Below are positions 43,627 to 53,285 of a stretch of DNA of 64,000 bases, piece by piece. The notes beneath the pieces were generated by a model that saw nothing but the letters and a program-made list of their open reading frames with translations, had not been told where the DNA came from and did not search any database. The position numbers and the translations under genes were made by a program. Origin of the DNA: Sulfuricurvum sp. (GTDB taxonomy: Bacteria > Campylobacterota > Campylobacteria > Campylobacterales > Sulfurimonadaceae); assembly GCF_028681615.1 (NCBI RefSeq), contig NZ_JAQUHV010000002.1:1-64000 (forward strand). Direction: 5' to 3'. Numbering within the stretch: the first letter of the stretch is position 1; each line of letters opens with the position of its first letter.

Positions 43627-44430
43627 ATGCTAAGCCTCGTTCCCACTCCCATCGGAAATATTTCTGATATTTCGCTTCGTTCCCTCGACGTTTTATCCGC
43701 TGCTGATGTCATCCTTTGTGAAGATACCCGTGTCACCAAAAAACTGATTCATTTACTTAAAGAACGCCATAATCTGACAACTGCGGAACCGCAATTTTTG
43801 AGTCTGCATTCCCATAATGAAGCGGATTTTGTTTCCAAACTCACTCCCGAATTTTTTAATGCCAACATTGTCTATGTGAGCGATGCTGGAATGCCGGGGA
43901 TCAGTGATCCTGGGCAGATACTGGTACGTTATTGTTTGGATCAGGGTATCGATTACGATATCCTACCGGGTGCAAATGCGGCACTTACCGCTTTCGTAGC
44001 CAGCGGATTTGTGGAGACTAAAATGCTCTTTTTCGGGTTTTTGCCGCACAAAGGGAATGACCGTTCTTCAGCGCTTCAAGAAGCACTATTTAACGGATAT
44101 ACGACGATACTGTACGAATCCCCTAAGCGTCTCGATAAATTGCTCTCAGAATTAGTGATTGCTGCTCCTGAACGGCAGGTTTTTTTAGCAAAAGAACTTT
44201 CCAAACGGTATCAGAAATTTTATCGCGGAACTGCATCCGAGTTGATTCCTCAAATGGAGAAAGAGATACGGGGGGAGTGGGTCGTAGTGATCGAAGCGTC
44301 CGAAGCCAAAGGTTCATCTTTGAGCGAGCAGGATATTCTTGCTCTGGATATTCCCAAAAAAGCCGCTTCAAAATTGATCGCCAAGATTACCGGCGAGAAT
44401 CCCAAAGAGTGCTATCAACGCCTCTTATAA
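43627..44430 (+). CDS. rsmI: 16S rRNA (cytidine1402-2'-O)-methyltransferase
   Basis: Starting at ATG 43627, the protein is 267 residues and begins MLSLVPTPIGNISDISLRSL, the standard RsmI terminus. Further family segments are ADVILCEDTRVTKKL, VYVSDAGMPGISDPGQILV, DILPGANAALTAFVASGF and TTILYESPKRLDKLLSEL. It methylates the ribose of C1402 in the 30S P site. Eleven earlier in-frame codons exist but give no better ribosome-binding site. Confidence 0.93.
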   Translation: MLSLVPTPIGNISDISLRSLDVLSAADVILCEDTRVTKKLIHLLKERHNLTTAEPQFLSLHSHNEADFVSKLTPEFFNANIVYVSDAGMPGISDPGQILVRYCLDQGIDYDILPGANAALTAFVASGFVETKMLFFGFLPHKGNDRSSALQEALFNGYTTILYESPKRLDKLLSELVIAAPERQVFLAKELSKRYQKFYRGTASELIPQMEKEIRGEWVVVIEASEAKGSSLSEQDILALDIPKKAASKLIAKITGENPKECYQRLL

Positions 44431-44449
44431 TCTTAGGATATAATACAAC

Positions 44450-45127
44450 ATGCTTATATATGGAAAACAACCGGTTTACTACGCACTAGAACGTCATAAA
44501 GAGCGCATCAAAGTTCTTTATCTGGCAAAAGAGATTGAGAAAAAAGAGTATTCGCTGCTTATGAAAATGGGCTTTGAAATTAAACGGATCCCTGAAAAAG
44601 CCGCTCAGGCAATGGTAAAAGGGGGAAATCACCAAGGTTATATTGCCGAGATTTCCCAAGTTGTCCCATACGCCTCTCCTTTTCTCAAAAAATGCGATTT
44701 TGTGGTGATTCTCAGTTCGATTACCGACATGGGGAATATCGGTTCCCTCATACGCAGTGCTTATGCACTAGGGGTACAGGCAATCGTGATCAGCGGTATT
44801 AAAGAGCCGAATCTGGAGCCGATGATCCGTACCAGCAGTGGTGCCGCACTTGATCTTCCGATTGTCATTATTCATAATATTCATGACGTACTGCATGAAC
44901 TGAAACAATCAGGATTTCAGGTGTACGGAGCGGTCATGGACGGACAGGATATACGAGAGACTACGTTTGCCGCTAAACGTGCATTGGTATTGGGTAACGA
45001 GGGAGAGGGACTCAGCGGCAGAGTTCAAAAAAGTCTCGATGTCGGTGTTTCTATACCGATGGCCCATGATTTTGATTCTTTAAATGTCGGTGTTGCCGGC
45101 GCAATTTTGATGGAGAGAATGAGATGA
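44450..45127 (+). CDS. rlmB: TrmH-family rRNA 2'-O-methyltransferase, RlmB-like
   Basis: The 225-residue protein has an N-terminal substrate domain (LIYGKQPVYYALERHKERIK) and a SPOUT domain with ILSSITDMGNIGSLIRSAYALGVQAI, EPMIRTSSGAALDLPI, ALVLGNEGEGLSGRVQ and SIPMAHDFDSLNVGVAGAILM. This is the pattern of RlmB, which modifies G2251 of 23S rRNA. It ends overlapping the next gene (ATGA). Confidence 0.88.
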   Translation: MLIYGKQPVYYALERHKERIKVLYLAKEIEKKEYSLLMKMGFEIKRIPEKAAQAMVKGGNHQGYIAEISQVVPYASPFLKKCDFVVILSSITDMGNIGSLIRSAYALGVQAIVISGIKEPNLEPMIRTSSGAALDLPIVIIHNIHDVLHELKQSGFQVYGAVMDGQDIRETTFAAKRALVLGNEGEGLSGRVQKSLDVGVSIPMAHDFDSLNVGVAGAILMERMR

Positions 45128-45930
45128 AACAACCTAGTACGTTCGAAGATTTACAGGCTCTGGGGACAGAGAAAATTCATGAACGAACCCACATTTCCCG
45201 TGATAAAGTAGAATTGGTTTTGACCAAATCCTTCGGGGAGATAGGGCGTGTTCAATTTATGGGTTTTATGTCAATTTTAGAGCGTGAATATGGGATTGAT
45301 CTGAATGAAATCAAGGAAGAATACACAAAGTTTTACCAAGATCATGTAGCCACACTTCCCCCTAAACAGTCGGTTATATTGCAATCTTCTTCAAACTCTA
45401 AACCCAAATGGATACTTATCGGAGCCGTTTTAATTGCGATGCTGATGATCGCCGGATACATTGCGCAAAGCAAAATGTCCAATGAACCTCATGAAGAGGT
45501 GATGAAACTGACGGTACCTCCAATGGTGCTCAAGGACAGTATGATCGATACCAACGTGACAGATACCAATGAGACAAATGTGACGGTAACGGCGGTAAGC
45601 AGTGAGAAAAACACGACCAAGTCGAGTATACCGGAACCCACGATCTCCGGAAAAGAGCTTGTTATCCATCCGATTTATAAAGTTTGGTATGGGATGATCG
45701 ATATGGCATCCGGCAAGAGAATTCAAAAAATTACTGCGGATCCGATCCGCATTGATACCACAAAAAATTGGCTCATTTTTTTAGGGCACGGACGATTGGA
45801 AGTTGAGTCTACATCGGGGAAAATTGAGTTTAAACAAACGGATCCGATCCGCTTTATTTGTGAAAACGGTGTCTTGAAAGAATTGAGCAAAGATGAGTTT
45901 ATCGAACGAAACGGTGGCCAAGACTGGTAA
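45124..45930 (+). CDS. Single-pass membrane protein with a periplasmic RodZ-like C-terminal domain
   Basis: The 268-residue protein has a cytoplasmic N-terminal helical region (residues 1-80, LQALGTEKIHERTHISRDKV, a helix-turn-helix-like unit). One transmembrane helix (about 99-115, WILIGAVLIAMLMIAGYIA) follows, then a Thr/Asn-rich linker and a beta-rich periplasmic domain with VIHPIYKVWYGMIDMASGK and NWLIFLGHGRLEVES. The layout recalls RodZ, which links a cytoplasmic HTH to the cell wall machinery, but the similarity is only in topology. It overlaps the TrmH gene and is in the same operon. Confidence 0.55.
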   Translation: MKQPSTFEDLQALGTEKIHERTHISRDKVELVLTKSFGEIGRVQFMGFMSILEREYGIDLNEIKEEYTKFYQDHVATLPPKQSVILQSSSNSKPKWILIGAVLIAMLMIAGYIAQSKMSNEPHEEVMKLTVPPMVLKDSMIDTNVTDTNETNVTVTAVSSEKNTTKSSIPEPTISGKELVIHPIYKVWYGMIDMASGKRIQKITADPIRIDTTKNWLIFLGHGRLEVESTSGKIEFKQTDPIRFICENGVLKELSKDEFIERNGGQDW

Positions 45931-45940
45931 AGGTTGTTGC

Positions 45941-46570
45941 ATGAAACGTTTACTCCTATTTCTTTTTGTCCCTTATATTCTTTGGGGGTATTCGATACAT
46001 ACACAGATCACGTTCAGCGGTGAACCGAGAGTGAGTTTAAGAACCATTACCCAAGCATTTAACGCCTTGGGATATAAGTTCGATGTTGCGTCTTTGAATG
46101 TTCAAAACGGTTCTGGATTGATTGAGGGGACAGCGAGCGGAAATAGAACGTTCACACCGGAAGTTCTGGGTGAGAACCTAAAAGAGCAGGGGATTCAGAT
46201 TGACAGTGCTAATGCAGATCAAAACGGACTCACCTTAGTTTTAAATACCGAAAATGCCATCTGGAATGTTCCCTTGATCGGAAGCGACGAAGGTTCAGAA
46301 CTTAAACGGGTCAACAGTGCCCAGTGGTTCCGCGTTGAACAGGGGCAGAATATCCGCATTGTAGCCCCTTATACAAGTAAATGGTATCCGGAAATTGCCG
46401 TATTGGACAGCTCAATGCACGTCTTGGATTCATTTCGTTCATTGGAACCTAAAGACGAGTATCAATTTGAACTTCCGCAAAATGCCTATTATCTTAAAAT
46501 TTCCAATGCACAGGGGATGAAAGTGATTCATGAAGGGATGTGGATCGAGTCGATGAGTCCGGGACGATAA
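45941..46570 (+). CDS. Secreted beta-rich hypothetical protein
   Basis: Starting at ATG 45941 the protein is 209 residues, with a signal peptide MKRLLLFLFVPYILWG. It has a FRV-like first domain (SGEPRVSLRTITQAFNALG) and a beta-sandwich-like part (WFRVEQGQNIRIVAPYTSKWYP, EYQFELPQNAYYLKISNA). It is probably periplasmic. It begins 10 bases after the previous stop and shares its operon. No family is recognised. Confidence 0.6.
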   Translation: MKRLLLFLFVPYILWGYSIHTQITFSGEPRVSLRTITQAFNALGYKFDVASLNVQNGSGLIEGTASGNRTFTPEVLGENLKEQGIQIDSANADQNGLTLVLNTENAIWNVPLIGSDEGSELKRVNSAQWFRVEQGQNIRIVAPYTSKWYPEIAVLDSSMHVLDSFRSLEPKDEYQFELPQNAYYLKISNAQGMKVIHEGMWIESMSPGR

Positions 46571-46641
46571 GTCTGCACATTATATAAAAACTAAGCCTCT
46601 TATGCTAAAATGGCGCAATTTTTTAATCACAGGTTGTAGCC

Positions 46642-47865
46642 ATGTTTGATGAAATCCAATTTGACCGGATTAGACGCCTCCCGAAATATGTATTTGCCGA
46701 AGTAAACGAGCTTAAAATGGCGCGCAGACGTGCCGGAGCCGACGTTATTGATTTTAGTATGGGAAATCCTGACGGGGACACGCCGAAACATATTCGCGAA
46801 AAGTTGATCGAATCGGCGCAGAAAACCAAAACACACGGATATTCGGTTTCCAAAGGGATACCAAAACTGCGACAAGCGATTTGTGACTGGTACAAACGCC
46901 GTTATGACGTTGACCTTAATCCGGATACCGAAGCGGTAGCGACTATGGGTTCAAAAGAGGGGTATGCCCATCTTGCCTACGCCATCACTAATCCGGGAGA
47001 TGTAGCGGTAGTTCCTGATCCGACCTATCCGATTCACTCATACGGATTCATTTTAGCGGGCGGAAACGTTCAAAAAATGGAATTGCCGTTTGATGAAGAT
47101 TACAAAGTCGATGAAGATCTTTTCTTTGAACGATTGGAACAAGCGTTTCATATCTCTTTTCCTAAACCGAAATTTGTGGTAGTCAACTTCCCGCATAATC
47201 CGACTACCGCAACGGTTACTCCGGAATTTTATACCCGTATCGTTGAGATGGCAAAACGCGAGCGTTTCTATATCATCAGTGATATCGCGTACGGCGATTT
47301 GACGTTTGACGGATACAAAACTCCGTCAATTATGTCCGTTCCGGGTGCAAAAGATGTAGCGGTTGAAAGTTTTACCCTCTCTAAAAGTTACAATATGGCG
47401 GGTTGGCGTGTAGGATTCTTTGTCGGAAATCCGAAGCTGATCGGCGCATTGCAAAAAATCAAAAGCTGGTTGGATTACGGGATGTTTACCCCGATCCAAG
47501 TAGCCGCAACCGTGGCACTTCAAGGCGATCAAACGTGTGTTCAGGAGATCACCGATAAATACGACCACCGTCAAGATGTTTTGATCGAGGCGTTTAACCG
47601 TGCAGGCTGGCCGGTCCGCCGTAACCAAGCTTCAATGTTTGTATGGGCAAAAATTCCTGAATGTGCCCGTCATTTGGGAAGTTTGGAATTTTCAAAACGT
47701 CTTTTGGTCGAAGCGAACGTAGCAGTGGCTCCGGGGATCGGATTCGGAGATTACGGCGATGATTATGTCCGTATTGCACTGATCGAAAATGACAAACGTA
47801 TCCGTCAAGCGGCTAAAAACATCAAACAGTTTTTAAGTACCTTGGATTGTAAGGGTGCTGAGTGA
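46642..47865 (+). CDS. PLP-dependent class I/II aminotransferase
   Basis: The 407-residue enzyme has the fold-type I pattern: DFSMGNPDGDTPKHIREK at the N terminus, ATMGSKEGYAHLAYAI, VPDPTYPIHSYGFILAGG, FPHNPTTATVTPEFY, and the PLP lysine in TLSKSYNMAGWRVGF. The substrate is not certain: Ala/Asp or LL-diaminopimelate type enzymes share these segments. In Campylobacterota a gene like this lies just before hom, which fits a role in aspartate-family amino-acid metabolism. GGTTGTAGCC precedes the ATG; hom overlaps by 4 bases. Confidence 0.85.
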   Translation: MFDEIQFDRIRRLPKYVFAEVNELKMARRRAGADVIDFSMGNPDGDTPKHIREKLIESAQKTKTHGYSVSKGIPKLRQAICDWYKRRYDVDLNPDTEAVATMGSKEGYAHLAYAITNPGDVAVVPDPTYPIHSYGFILAGGNVQKMELPFDEDYKVDEDLFFERLEQAFHISFPKPKFVVVNFPHNPTTATVTPEFYTRIVEMAKRERFYIISDIAYGDLTFDGYKTPSIMSVPGAKDVAVESFTLSKSYNMAGWRVGFFVGNPKLIGALQKIKSWLDYGMFTPIQVAATVALQGDQTCVQEITDKYDHRQDVLIEAFNRAGWPVRRNQASMFVWAKIPECARHLGSLEFSKRLLVEANVAVAPGIGFGDYGDDYVRIALIENDKRIRQAAKNIKQFLSTLDCKGAE

Positions 47866-49121
47866 CACGTGTCGGCGTTATCGGAGTCGGCACGGTCGGG
47901 CGTTCTGTCGTACAGATTCTTGAAGAGAATAAAAACATCATTTCAGCACGTGCCGGGGATGAAATCGTAGTCAAAAGCGGTGTTGTACGAAATCTTGAAA
48001 AAGCATCCGGTCTCTCTATCGCATTGTCGCAAAATCCATACGATATCGTCGATGACCCTGAAATCGACGTTGTTGTTGAGTTAATGGGAGGCGTTGAACT
48101 TCCATTCGAAATCGTTAAAAAAGCATTGCAAAACGGCAAAGCGGTGGTAACAGCGAACAAAGCCCTTTTAGCTTACCATCGTTATGAGCTTCAAGAGATT
48201 GCCGGGGATATCCCTTTTGAATTTGAAGCGAGTGTCGCCGGCGGAATTCCGATTATCAATGCGCTGCGCGACGGGCTTTCGGCGAATCATATCCTCTCCA
48301 TTATGGGAATTATGAACGGCACGTGTAACTTTATGATGACAAAAATGATGTCGGAAGGGGTTGCATTTGAAGATGTGTTGGCCGAAGCACAGCGATTAGG
48401 ATATGCCGAAGCAGATCCTACATTCGATATCGGCGGATTTGATGCAGCACATAAACTTCTTATTCTCGCATCGATTGCGTACGGTATCGATGCAAAACCT
48501 GAAGAGATATTGATTGAAGGGATCGAAGGGATTACGCAAACGGATATCGCATTCGCAAAAGAGTTTGGATACACAATCAAACTTTTAGGAATTGCCAAAC
48601 GCGAGGGTGACGAAGTTGAACTTCGAGTTCATGCGGCGTTGGTGGACGAAGATGCAATGATCGCAAAAATAGACGGTGTGATGAACGGCATCAGCGTAGT
48701 GGGTGACCGTGTCGGTGAAACCCTCTATTACGGACCGGGTGCCGGCGGAAATGCAACGGCGAGTGCGGTAGTGGCGAACATTATCGATATTGTCCGTTCC
48801 GGTAAACGCTCACCGATGCTTGGATTCAATCATCCGCTTGAAGAAGGGCTGCGGCTAAAAAATCGGGACGATATCCGCTCAAAATATTATCTCCGTCTCA
48901 GGGTGTCCGATAAACCGGGGATATTGGCACAAATCACGAGACTCTTCGCCGATCAGATGATATCGATTGAGGCTGTTATTCAACGCCCTTCCGAAACCGA
49001 ATGCGCTCATTTGCTCTTTGCCACGCACGAAGCGACAGAACGATCCATTCATGCGCTTATGAATCAACTTGAAACGTTGGATGCCGTTCTTGAGTCTCCG
49101 TTTATGATACGAATTGTGTAA
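47862..49121 (+). CDS. hom: Homoserine dehydrogenase
   Basis: The 419-residue enzyme makes homoserine for Thr and Met synthesis. It has the NAD(P) motif VGVIGVGTVGRSVVQILEE, ANKALLAYH, the catalytic-domain EFEASVAGGIPIINALRDG and GIMNGTCNFMMTKM, and a C-terminal ACT domain (LRVSDKPGILAQITRLFADQMISIE), probably for feedback by threonine. The start is GTG, overlapping the aminotransferase stop (GTGA). Confidence 0.94.
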   Translation: MTRVGVIGVGTVGRSVVQILEENKNIISARAGDEIVVKSGVVRNLEKASGLSIALSQNPYDIVDDPEIDVVVELMGGVELPFEIVKKALQNGKAVVTANKALLAYHRYELQEIAGDIPFEFEASVAGGIPIINALRDGLSANHILSIMGIMNGTCNFMMTKMMSEGVAFEDVLAEAQRLGYAEADPTFDIGGFDAAHKLLILASIAYGIDAKPEEILIEGIEGITQTDIAFAKEFGYTIKLLGIAKREGDEVELRVHAALVDEDAMIAKIDGVMNGISVVGDRVGETLYYGPGAGGNATASAVVANIIDIVRSGKRSPMLGFNHPLEEGLRLKNRDDIRSKYYLRLRVSDKPGILAQITRLFADQMISIEAVIQRPSETECAHLLFATHEATERSIHALMNQLETLDAVLESPFMIRIV

Positions 49122-49317
49122 AGACGATTCGTATACCTCCTCCATTTTATACCTTAATAAAAATTTAACCTTAAATACTGTATTATACGCGTCCACTTTG
49201 CCCTCTCGGACAAATAGAATTGAATGTTTATAACTGCGTTCAATCGTAGTTACAAGTATTGGTGTGATCAATTTCCACCTACGAGAAGCAAGTGATTTAA
49301 ATCAACGGAGCCTACCG
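49122..49317 (+). promoter_or_regulatory. Leader and probable promoter of the rpmJ-rplQ operon
   Basis: The 196-base gap holds TATTATAC near 49181-49188, an AT-rich run before it, and a long leader that includes the CTTTGCCCTCTCGGACAAA segment. No open frame of interest is seen. It is the only place from which the operon could be transcribed in this window. Box assignments are uncertain. Confidence 0.4.
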
Positions 49318-49431
49318 ATGAAAGTACGTTCTTCAGTGAAGAAAATGTGCGATGATTGTAAAGTCATCAAACGTAAAGGGATTGTGCGCGTAATCTGCAA
49401 AACCCCAAAACATAAACAAAGACAAGGATAA
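49318..49431 (+). CDS. rpmJ: 50S ribosomal protein L36
   Basis: The 37-residue protein reads [20 protein letters not shown] then [17 protein letters not shown], with the zinc ligands in CDDC, Cys27 and His32. It precedes rpsM by 2 bases, the common arrangement. AACGGAGCC precedes the ATG. infA, which precedes rpmJ in many bacteria, is not here; hom lies upstream instead. Confidence 0.95.
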   Translation: MKVRSSVKKMCDDCKVIKRKGIVRVICKTPKHKQRQG

Positions 49432-49433
49432 GC

Positions 49434-49805
49434 ATGGCACGTATTGCTGGTGTGGACTTACCTAAGAAAAAACGTTTGGAGTATGCATTAACTTATATCT
49501 ATGGTATCGGTTTACATACGTCACGAAAAATTTTGGATGCTACAGGGCTCGATTACAACAAGCGTGTATTCGAACTCAGCGAAGATGAAGCGGCAACAAT
49601 CGCTAAAGAAATCCGAAGCAGCGGAATCGCTGTAGAGGGTGACCTTCGTAAGCAAGTCGCTATGGATATTAAAGCGTTGATGGATCTTGGTTCTTACCGT
49701 GGTCTTCGTCACCGTAAAGGTCTCCCATGCCGTGGTCAAAAAACCAAAACCAATGCTCGTACACGCAAAGGTAAGAAGAAAACCGTCGGCTCAGCCACAA
49801 AGTAA
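49434..49805 (+). CDS. rpsM: 30S ribosomal protein S13
   Basis: The 123-residue protein begins with [19 protein letters not shown] and has the [12 protein letters not shown] helix and the C-terminal [19 protein letters not shown], all S13 hallmarks. S13 forms part of the head bridge to the large subunit. It is directly after rpmJ and 11 bases before rpsK. Confidence 0.98.
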   Translation: MARIAGVDLPKKKRLEYALTYIYGIGLHTSRKILDATGLDYNKRVFELSEDEAATIAKEIRSSGIAVEGDLRKQVAMDIKALMDLGSYRGLRHRKGLPCRGQKTKTNARTRKGKKKTVGSATK

Positions 49806-49816
49806 GGGATTAGAGT

Positions 49817-50209
49817 ATGGCAAAAAGAAAAGCAACCCGTAAAAAAATCGTAAAGAAGAATATTGCACGAGGTATCGTACATATCTTGGCATCATTCAAC
49901 AATACCCTTGTAACGGTAACAGATGAAATGGGTAATATGATCGCATGGAGTTCGGCTGGAGCCCTTGGTTTCAAAGGTTCTAAAAAATCGACTCCGTTCG
50001 CTGCGCAACAAGCAGTAGAATCAGCGTTGGAAAAAGCAATGGTCCACGGAATTAAAGAAGTGGGAATTAAAGTTCAAGGTCCAGGTTCTGGACGTGAAAC
50101 AGCAGTTAAAAGTGTTGGTGCGATCGAAGGTTTACGAGTTTCATTTATGAAAGACGTTACTCCACTACCACACAATGGATGTCGTGCGCCTAAGCGCCGA
50201 CGCGTCTAA
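49817..50209 (+). CDS. rpsK: 30S ribosomal protein S11
   Basis: The 130-residue protein contains the S11 core [53 protein letters not shown] and the C-terminal [17 protein letters not shown]11 shapes the platform near the decoding site. It follows rpsM by 11 bases. Confidence 0.98.
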   Translation: MAKRKATRKKIVKKNIARGIVHILASFNNTLVTVTDEMGNMIAWSSAGALGFKGSKKSTPFAAQQAVESALEKAMVHGIKEVGIKVQGPGSGRETAVKSVGAIEGLRVSFMKDVTPLPHNGCRAPKRRRV

Positions 50210-50220
50210 GGAGGTTTGTA

Positions 50221-50847
50221 ATGGCAAGATATAGAGGACCCGTAGAAAAAATCGAAAGAAGATTCGGTGTAAGCCTTGGACTAAAAGGTGAGCGTCGTCT
50301 TGCAGGTAAAAGTGCCCTTGACAAACGTCCATATGGACCTGGCCAACACGGTCAACGCCGTACAAAAATTTCTGAATACGGTACACAGCTTCGCGAAAAA
50401 CAAAAAGCGAAATTTATGTACGGTTTGAGTGAAAAACAAATGCGTTCATTGTTTGCTGAAGCAAAACGTCGTACAGGTAATACCGGTACGAACTTGGTAA
50501 TGCTTCTTGAGCAACGTCTTGATAATGTTGTTTATCGCATGGGATTTGCAACAACTCGTCGTTTTGCACGCCAATTGGTTAACCACGGTCATATTTTGGT
50601 TGACGGCAAACGTGTTGATATTCCATCATACCGTGTAAAACCGGGTCAAAAAGTGGAAATCCACGAGAAAAGTAAAAAGAACAACCAAATCGTTCGTGCG
50701 ATTGAATTGACAAACCAAACCGGTCTTGCGGCATGGGTTGACATCGATCAAGAAAAAGCGTTCGGTATTTTCACACGTCTTCCAGAACGTGAAGAGGTTG
50801 TTATTCCAGTTGAAGAACGTCTAATCGTCGAGCTTTACTCGAAATAA
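50221..50847 (+). CDS. rpsD: 30S ribosomal protein S4
   Basis: The 208-residue protein begins [19 protein letters not shown], has the [20 protein letters not shown] segment and an S4 RNA-binding domain ([20 protein letters not shown]). It is a primary 16S rRNA binder and in other bacteria represses its own operon. TAAGGAGGTTTGTA precedes the ATG. It lacks the N-terminal CxxC zinc site (C- form). Confidence 0.98.
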   Translation: MARYRGPVEKIERRFGVSLGLKGERRLAGKSALDKRPYGPGQHGQRRTKISEYGTQLREKQKAKFMYGLSEKQMRSLFAEAKRRTGNTGTNLVMLLEQRLDNVVYRMGFATTRRFARQLVNHGHILVDGKRVDIPSYRVKPGQKVEIHEKSKKNNQIVRAIELTNQTGLAAWVDIDQEKAFGIFTRLPEREEVVIPVEERLIVELYSK

Positions 50848-50870
50848 TCATTAAAGAAAGGGCGTTCAGC

Positions 50871-51863
50871 ATGAAAAAAATTAAGACATCACCACTTCTT
50901 CCGAAAGAGTTTGTCGTCGAGCAAATCAGCGCGAATGAAGCGAATATTATCGCCTATCCGTTTGAAACCGGGTTTGCGGTTTCACTCGCTCATCCACTTC
51001 GCCGCTTTTTGCTAAGCAGTTCGGTCGGATACGCACCTATCGGTATTAAAATTGAGGGTGCTAAGCATGAGTTTGACTCTGTGCGCGGTATGCTTGAAGA
51101 CATTTCGGATTTTATCATTAACCTCAAAGGGGTTCGTTTCAAATTGAAAAACGGACTCAAAGAGAAAGAGATCACTTACAGCTTCGCAGGCCCTTGTGAA
51201 ATCCATGGAAGTGATTTGGATAATGATGATGTTGAAGTGGTAACGCCAAATGCATTTTTGGCAACGTTGAATGAAGATGCAACGTTGACTTTCTCCGTTA
51301 AAATTCATCAGGGTATCGGTTACGCACCGAGTGAAGATGTACGGGATGTTTTGAGTGAGGGTTATATCGCTTTAGATGCGTATTTTACACCGGTACGCCG
51401 TGCAACGTATGCAATCGAAAACGTTCTTGTCGAAGACAACCCGAATTTTGAAAAAGTGGTCATTAACATTCTTACCGACGGACAAATTTCTCCGGTTGAT
51501 GCATTTAAAAATGCATTGGAAGTAATGTACGCACAAATGGCTGTATTTAACAGTGAAGTGAGTATCAAAGCACCAGCTGCAGCTGAACGCGGTGACGAGC
51601 ATCCTGAACTTAAACGTTTGGGTGCACGCATTGAAGACCTTGGTCTAAGTGCTCGCAGTTTCAACTGTTTAGATCGCTCTAATATCAAATACATCGGTGA
51701 AATCGTAATGATGAGCCAAAATGATTTGAAAGAAGTGAAAAACCTCGGCAAAAAATCGTTTGAAGAGATTTTAGAAAAAATCACAGAATACGGTTATGCT
51801 GTCGGACAAGATTTGGCTGATGATTTGATCAGTGCAATTAAAAAGAAAATCGAAGCTGAATAA
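50871..51863 (+). CDS. rpoA: RNA polymerase alpha subunit
   Basis: The 330-residue protein has the N-terminal dimerisation domain with [20 protein letters not shown] and [11 protein letters not shown], and the C-terminal domain with [20 protein letters not shown] and [15 protein letters not shown], which contacts UP elements and activators. It follows rpsD, and rplQ follows, the standard alpha operon. Confidence 0.98.
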   Translation: MKKIKTSPLLPKEFVVEQISANEANIIAYPFETGFAVSLAHPLRRFLLSSSVGYAPIGIKIEGAKHEFDSVRGMLEDISDFIINLKGVRFKLKNGLKEKEITYSFAGPCEIHGSDLDNDDVEVVTPNAFLATLNEDATLTFSVKIHQGIGYAPSEDVRDVLSEGYIALDAYFTPVRRATYAIENVLVEDNPNFEKVVINILTDGQISPVDAFKNALEVMYAQMAVFNSEVSIKAPAAAERGDEHPELKRLGARIEDLGLSARSFNCLDRSNIKYIGEIVMMSQNDLKEVKNLGKKSFEEILEKITEYGYAVGQDLADDLISAIKKKIEAE

Positions 51864-51890
51864 GCTTTAATACAATATAGGAAGTATCTC

Positions 51891-52241
51891 ATGAGACATC
51901 GTCACGGATACCGCAAGCTAGGTCGAACGAGCGCACATCGTGAAGCTTTGTTGACTAACCTTAGCATTGCGTTGATTGAACACGGTAAAATCGAAACTAC
52001 GTTGATCAAAGCAAAAGAACTTCGTTCATTTGCTGAAAAATTGATTACAACTGCACGTGTCGGTGATGCTAATGCACACCGTTCAGTGTTTGCTGTATTG
52101 CAAAATAAAGAAGCAACAAAACAGCTTATTAATGAAGTTGCTCCTAAATATTCTGAGCGTAACGGCGGGTATACTCGTATCGTTAAAACTCGTATCCGCC
52201 GCGGTGATGCTACACCGATGGCATACATTGAACTCGTTTAA
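51891..52241 (+). CDS. rplQ: 50S ribosomal protein L17
   Basis: The 116-residue protein begins [20 protein letters not shown] and has the [14 protein letters not shown] and [20 protein letters not shown] segments of L17. It closes the ribosomal operon; a nine-base-pair hairpin spans its stop codon. Confidence 0.98.
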   Translation: MRHRHGYRKLGRTSAHREALLTNLSIALIEHGKIETTLIKAKELRSFAEKLITTARVGDANAHRSVFAVLQNKEATKQLINEVAPKYSERNGGYTRIVKTRIRRGDATPMAYIELV

Positions 52242-52250
52242 CGAGTTCAA
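52228..52250 (+). terminator. Hairpin spanning the rplQ stop codon
   Basis: Perfect 9-base stem TTGAACTCG / CGAGTTCAA with loop TTTAA. There is no T run after it, so it may mark the operon end through mRNA stability and not as a classical terminator. A smaller GAGC-TTC-GCTC hairpin follows near 52270. Confidence 0.45.
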
Positions 52251-52368
52251 TAACCATCACCCCCTTAAATCGAGCTTCGCTCTAAAACTATCCTTTTCGC
52301 ATTAGTGCATGTTTAGCCCATTTCTTATACTATACCGCGATATTTGAGCTTTAAAAGGTACAATAACC

Positions 52369-52644
52369 ATGATTCCATTTAGCGATGAAGAACTGATTCA
52401 GCCGGTTCGTAACGTCATAGATAAAATTCGACCAAGCCTTGCACTAGACGGTGGTGATATAGCATTCCTTACAGTAAAGAATGGAACGGTTTATGTACAA
52501 CTACAAGGTGCATGCATTGGATGTTCAAGCAGCGGAAATACATTGAAATATGGCGTTGAGCGTCAGCTACGGATGGATATCCATCCAGAATTGACTGTCA
52601 TTAATGTACCGCAAGGTATGGAACATCAAATCGATGCATTATAA
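52369..52644 (+). CDS. NifU C-terminal domain (Nfu) iron-sulfur carrier
   Basis: The 91-residue protein is a stand-alone Nfu domain with IRPSLALDGGDIAFLTV and the cluster-binding CIGC (Cys49, Cys52) in GACIGCSSSGNTLKYGVE. It would carry and deliver 4Fe-4S clusters to client enzymes, of which this window encodes several (POR, MoaA, QueE). It stands between rplQ and the TPR gene. Confidence 0.9.
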   Translation: MIPFSDEELIQPVRNVIDKIRPSLALDGGDIAFLTVKNGTVYVQLQGACIGCSSSGNTLKYGVERQLRMDIHPELTVINVPQGMEHQIDAL

Positions 52645-52691
52645 TTTAAAGAAATTGAGCCGATATTAGAATAAACATAGGAGGGATTACT

Positions 52692-53285
52692 ATGAAAACA
52701 ACTAATTTAACCAAAACCCTCAATCAAGCAAATGAACATTTTTTGGCGGGTAAATACAGTGATGCACTGCGTGAGTATTCGTTGGCACTGAAGGATTATC
52801 CTGAGTCCAAAGAAGCCTATAACGGTGCAATATTGTCGGATATGGCAATGAGTGGAGAGAGTGCAGGTGAAGCACTGTTCGATTACTATACAATTCTCCG
52901 CAATGAAGACGTGGAATCAGCCGATATTATTATTTCTGAAATTTTAGAGACTATGGACGGTACACTCGATCAGCTCTCAGGGCTGTTCGATGATACGGTT
53001 AAACAACGATTGGCATATGAAGACGGTATTATGTATACTGAATTCAAAGAACTTGTAAAAGATGAAAACGATTTTAATCGTATTTTTGAAAACATAATGT
53101 TTTCAACTCGTGTTATTATTACCGAGAAAGAAGATTTCGTCGATTTTTTAGATAATCTAATCGATCATGGATACAAAGAGATGGCGCTTAGTTATTTGGA
53201 AAGTGCTCTCGGTGTCTATCCGAACGATCGACAGCTTCGAAATTTATTACGCCGTTTAGCGAAGGGGAAAAGAATTGAAAATTGA
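52692..53285 (+). CDS. TPR-like hypothetical protein
   Basis: The 197-residue protein has one or two tetratricopeptide units at the N terminus (LNQANEHFLAGKYSDALREY, SLALKDYPESKEAYNGAIL) and at the C terminus (YLESALGVYPNDRQLRNLLRRL), with an acidic helical middle. No signal peptide is seen. It is likely a cytoplasmic interaction protein. GGAGGGATTACT precedes the ATG. murE overlaps its end by 11 bases. Confidence 0.65.
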   Translation: MKTTNLTKTLNQANEHFLAGKYSDALREYSLALKDYPESKEAYNGAILSDMAMSGESAGEALFDYYTILRNEDVESADIIISEILETMDGTLDQLSGLFDDTVKQRLAYEDGIMYTEFKELVKDENDFNRIFENIMFSTRVIITEKEDFVDFLDNLIDHGYKEMALSYLESALGVYPNDRQLRNLLRRLAKGKRIEN

